Below, in pieces: positions 6,301-8,142 of a stretch of 8,142 nucleotides of DNA. The notes below the pieces were generated by a model, which was not told the origin of the DNA, did no database searches, and saw only the letters and a list, made by a program, of their open reading frames with translations. A program made the translations under genes and the position numbers. The stretch comes from Herpetosiphonaceae bacterium (lineage in GTDB: Bacteria > Chloroflexota > Chloroflexia > Chloroflexales > Kallotenuaceae), in the NCBI GenBank assembly GCA_030147335.1, contig JASKZZ010000019.1, forward strand, positions 1-8,142, given 5' to 3'. Position 1 is the stretch's first letter, and each line of letters opens with the position of its first letter.

Positions 6301-7214
6301 TAGCGGCACGCGGTGTTCCGCAGACGACGGCCAACACGTCCAATCCCAAGCTGCTTGAAGCGGGTCAGGTCTTCTACTTCAACGTCAACCCACAGACGAC
6401 CAGCACGCCGCCGACTGGCAAGCCGGACCTGACGATCACCAACATCGTCGCCGCGCAGTCACAGCCCAAGCAGACGACGCTTACGGCCACGGTTGCCAAC
6501 ACCGGCAACGCCGACGCGTCAAACGTTACGGTCCAATTCCTTGACGGCACGACGGTTATTGGTACGAGCACGGCTACGAGCGTGGCGAAAGGTGCGACCA
6601 AGGATGTCAGCATCAGCTGGAACACTAAGGGCGTCAGCGGCGACCGAGTCATCACAGCCAAAGCCGACCCAAGCAACGTGGTAGCTGAGTCGAACGAGGG
6701 CAATAATGCGGCACAGCGCACGATTACGGTGCGTGGCAACAAAGTAACCAACGGCTCGTTCGAGCAGTCGTCGAGTGGTAGCGCACCCGATGGCTGGAGC
6801 GGGACGCAGGGCACAGCCTATGAGACAAGTGGCACTGGTACTAGTGACGGCTCTCGGGCTGTGAGTATCACCGGCAATGGTGGAGCGGCCAGCTTGCTCA
6901 ACCCGACCTGGACCTCGGCTCCAATTGCGGTCAATGCTGGTGAGACCTATGATCTTGCAATGACTGTCACGACCAAAGGTGTTTCATCGGCTCCAAGCCT
7001 TCAGGTCGAGTACCTGAGCGCCGTGGGTGGTGTTGTGAGCAAAGTCAGCGCAATCACAACCAAAGTGGGCGCGGATGGCGTAGCGCAACAAGTGCTGGGG
7101 ACAATCACAGTTCCAGCCGGCGTGACCCAGGTTCGGCTCAGCTTGGTTGGCTTCAATCCGACTGACCTGAACACACGCGGCACAATCTGGTTCGACGACG
7201 TATGGATGTGGTAG
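3396..7214 (+). CDS. Large secreted serralysin-like metzincin zinc peptidase with PPC-like, CARDB and jelly-roll domains
   Basis: A 1272-residue exported protein, preceded by AGGGAG (3382-3387) eight nt before the ATG. Residues 1-32 are a signal peptide (basic start, MMAILLIAALLISVLPA core, ATFA end). Residues about 70-165 look like a PPC-type beta-sandwich (SDVDDFDMYIQD, LAPGSYTVQVVAY). Residues about 180-825 match no family I recognise; this region holds a His cluster (H666, H668, H688, H690, H692). The zinc site is HEAAHNLGLSH (H833, E834, H837, H843), followed by PHDG and a Met-turn YAMSY (M886), closest to serralysin-type metzincins but without RTX repeats. A helical stretch (about 900-975) precedes a CARDB domain (1009-1113) and a jelly-roll domain of carbohydrate-binding type (1115-1272, NGSFE to WFDDVWMW). 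All eight cysteines form four close pairs (67/74, 349/359, 517/532, 854/866), suggesting disulfides. No membrane anchor is seen. Extracellular peptidase activity is strongly suggested; the substrate is unknown. Confidence 0.9.
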   Translation: MVRRVRRSSAMMAILLIAALLISVLPAATFASTPSSGTLNPPSGNGSSVITWSGGPYTVATPDPAACLDATINCDTFTFALNVPANYWDSHEGNVTVEINWASDVDDFDMYIQDSNGREVGRSAAGGTTSEKADLGKLAPGSYTVQVVAYLTAAASYTGKATITSTQLSGAMAFPETRDTVKDLLTVDYPLNVIFVGYKPTAAEVADLRNWIPDNYQPTVANKSGSGDELHNTGAGLLNWNKNHLINSDPYFLGIRYNYKLNIIQATDEYAQALFQVAKDNTAQSQAFHTAERGQQLARYDATYGNFRVLAKNGDASYKVIDPTKTDLIDAYAVEDWIFNSRYDAQWSCAFKNTETGECLDPSIIQPDPEAYHDPYYDKNGLNLDKMPQGLNKGSSFFFFDTFTPDYAKNYFRTNAYHTWGTDKVINGGIVSKRIEDGGSWRITDPDTKDWDGVDYGRTWGGRYRFHFIDLGSAPNNFESATWLNSKLPMSSDYPHGDPPIWQYKADPQWQQTGDECVFDKSTIDYTGNTPCRLMPRIGRSVAYGLFFRSTAGYLYRPIPRGDVYWLAVSNWTDFYSRPQWVNGQLTNTPWYGTWWTNTDKLYKINQAGDNSDDTMRWLSSALPYARWVGRKGEVIPLYDPTNNQPTGKTLDTSPKYEDLPAPEYHVHQGATGMEVVPEPLYPGDDNHVHAHYGSSAVNLTEVSNAIEKAKARGLAGTYDDSVDYLYMRDYIDANRAGIADIVPGVNTIPSINLVFEKAYTWALPAIVGGIAAGTDDGEAWGVLNNVNDRFKWSQSHYPAVQPGDAPGSKRSLTSASLPTQDSGGGFSYTIEHEAAHNLGLSHPHDGSYGVDRCPAGSPNAGKWECYWSGLGWMYDISAAPTTYAMSYRPYEVEDQDNLQRGHVAEYLVGAQDALKDRLVKEAQAGATTPSAEWTSDFNRMKEWRAQASNLFKQGDYLHAEYAARNAALAARGVPQTTANTSNPKLLEAGQVFYFNVNPQTTSTPPTGKPDLTITNIVAAQSQPKQTTLTATVANTGNADASNVTVQFLDGTTVIGTSTATSVAKGATKDVSISWNTKGVSGDRVITAKADPSNVVAESNEGNNAAQRTITVRGNKVTNGSFEQSSSGSAPDGWSGTQGTAYETSGTGTSDGSRAVSITGNGGAASLLNPTWTSAPIAVNAGETYDLAMTVTTKGVSSAPSLQVEYLSAVGGVVSKVSAITTKVGADGVAQQVLGTITVPAGVTQVRLSLVGFNPTDLNTRGTIWFDDVWMW

Positions 7215-7230
7215 TACCGTTCCTCATCTA

Positions 7231-7274
7231 AACAAAGGGGGCTGGTCAATGTCGACCAGCCCCCTTTGTTGTTT
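7231..7274. terminator. Long-stem terminator after the metzincin gene, possibly bidirectional
   Basis: AACAAAGGGGGCTGGTC (7231-7247) and GACCAGCCCCCTTTGTT (7254-7270) form a perfect 17-bp stem with the loop AATGTC. Downstream on the plus strand is GTTT, and the arm itself ends in TTTGTT. The opposite strand reads CCCCTTTGTTTAG, so it could also stop transcripts coming from the right. It begins 17 nt after the metzincin stop codon. Confidence 0.88.
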
Positions 7275-7348
7275 GTCCAATCTTGCTCGAAGCCTTGCCG
7301 CAGCGATGTGTCCCTCGTAGTCCTACCTGTGTAGTATCAATTTTCAAG

Positions 7349-7388
7349 CATTTAAAGCTACAAGCCCTTCCATTATGGAAGGGCTTGT
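7349..7388 (-). terminator. Terminator of the ferritin-like gene
   Basis: ACAAGCCCTTCCA (7360-7372) and TGGAAGGGCTTGT (7376-7388) form a perfect 13-bp stem around TTA. Read on the minus strand it is followed by AGCTTTAAA, a short broken T-tract. It lies about 45 nt beyond the stop codon of the minus-strand gene, which fits it being that gene's terminator. The T-tract is weak, so efficiency is uncertain. The 85 bases between the two hairpins (7275-7359) show nothing I can identify. Confidence 0.78.
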
Positions 7389-7431
7389 GCCGTGGGAGGT
7401 TGTGGGTGAAAGATGGTTTAGAATACGCTCA

Positions 7432-8142
7432 CTAGCGCTTGCTGAACGCTTGCAGCGGCGGCTTGACTGGCGTCAGTTGATTGCCGACCGCTCTGACTTG
7501 GGCTGCGGTCGGCTGCATGACCGGGCCGACGCCGAAATTGACGCCTTCAATGAGCTTGCCTGCCGATGCGGGAGCTGTACCACCGGTGAGGATCGGTCCA
7601 AGTGTTGGGACCGCCTGCGATACCTGGAACAGCGTCGCCGGCTCAAACGGTTCGCGGGTTGGCGAATTCGTCATGCCGTCGTTCGCGCCTGCGCCGCTGC
7701 CTGCTTCGGAAATGCCCATGGCGCGGTTCAATGCTTTGTGCTCGGCTTCAATGCCCATGACCGATGCGACCGTCCATGCCAAATCAGGGCGGTTCAACTC
7801 GGCAAAGCGGCGTGTTGCTGCCAAGTAGGCACCGATGAAGACGCCTTCAAGAACATCCGTGACATATACATACAGCCCTAAGTTCTCAAGAATACCATTG
7901 GGGAAAAAGAACTGATTGGCCAGTGGCTTGGCTCCACTTGCGATCCATAGATCGTAGTGGACCTGCTCTTGTGTCAGGGCTGATTTGAGATAGTTTTGGT
8001 AGACGCTGGGCAACCGTCCATAGAACGTGCTCTGCGTAATGATCGAGTGGAACGCGGTAATGGCCAATGCTTCAGCGGTAGCGCCGAGGTTCAAGATCGT
8101 CTGCGGATCATCGCCCGCTCCGGCTTGAGCGAACGTCGTTGT
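7432..8142 (-). CDS. Ferritin-like domain protein (Ferritin_2 type), N-terminus cut by the window edge
   Basis: A four-helix-bundle protein of the ferritin-like superfamily; 236 residues are visible and the reading frame stays open to the window edge (visible start TTTFAQAGAGDDPQTILNLG). A carboxylate-bridged diiron ligand set can be read in the expected order: E24 in helix A (ATAEALAI), E59 and H62 in helix B (EQVHYD), E99 in helix C (VLEGVF), and E132 and H135 in helix D (EAEHKAL), numbered from the first visible residue. Proteins of this type usually have a signal peptide, often Tat-type, just before such an Ala/Gly-rich segment. That part lies beyond position 8142, so export is inferred. 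The C-terminal 90 residues are Pro/Gly/Ala-rich and probably extended. The role could be iron binding, oxidase activity or stress protection; the sequence does not decide. The gene is convergent with the metzincin gene and ends in TAG at 7434-7432. Confidence 0.87.
   Translation of the reverse strand, partial: TTTFAQAGAGDDPQTILNLGATAEALAITAFHSIITQSTFYGRLPSVYQNYLKSALTQEQVHYDLWIASGAKPLANQFFFPNGILENLGLYVYVTDVLEGVFIGAYLAATRRFAELNRPDLAWTVASVMGIEAEHKALNRAMGISEAGSGAGANDGMTNSPTREPFEPATLFQVSQAVPTLGPILTGGTAPASAGKLIEGVNFGVGPVMQPTAAQVRAVGNQLTPVKPPLQAFSKR

Noticed and set aside
7375..7881. Plus-strand open frame of 168 codons
   Set aside because: It starts inside the loop of a terminator hairpin and runs antisense to the ferritin-like gene, whose frame has clear diiron motifs. 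The translation is rich in Cys and Arg and has no recognisable domain.
8092..8094. TTG as the start codon of the ferritin-like gene
   Set aside because: The frame continues upstream to the window edge with protein-like sequence (FAQAGAGDDPQTI), and a start here would cut into the first helix region. The true start lies outside the window.

Overview
The window carries four protein-coding genes, all of extracytoplasmic type, each with its own hairpin terminator. No RNA gene, CRISPR array, insertion sequence or integrase was found. The organism is probably a bacterium of moderate GC content. A secreted subtilase, an LVIVD-repeat protein, a CARDB-containing secreted protease and an exported ferritin-like protein would fit a Chloroflexota member such as a Herpetosiphon-like filamentous bacterium. 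That placement is inferred from gene content and style, not from a marker gene.

Layout. Positions 1-137 are upstream sequence with a short perfect inverted repeat. Positions 138-1559 (+) encode a secreted S8 (subtilisin-like) serine protease with an I9-like propeptide and an intact catalytic triad, followed by a terminator (1585-1622). Positions 1623-1773 hold tandem sigma-70-like promoters built from a 23-bp exact direct repeat, each with a CACCA-N7-TGGTG dyad in its spacer. They drive an exported LVIVD beta-propeller protein (1774-3159), which ends in a textbook terminator (3176-3208). Positions 3248-3296 hold a related promoter with two more copies of the dyad. After a leader of about 110 nt comes a 1272-residue secreted protein (3396-7214). 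It has a PPC-like domain, a long unrecognised region, a serralysin-like metzincin zinc site (HEAAHNLGLSH plus an MSY Met-turn), a CARDB domain and a C-terminal jelly-roll domain. Positions 7215-7431 contain two strong hairpins between convergent genes. Positions 7432-8142 (-) encode a ferritin-like (Ferritin_2 type) protein whose N-terminus lies outside the window.

How they work together. The first three genes read as a run of secreted proteins: two peptidases and a propeller, transcribed in one direction but separately. The LVIVD gene and the large metzincin gene share the same promoter and operator design, so one unidentified DNA-binding regulator probably controls both. The subtilase gene upstream lacks these sites. 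The shared operator and the large uncharacterised zinc-peptidase-like protein are the most noteworthy content.
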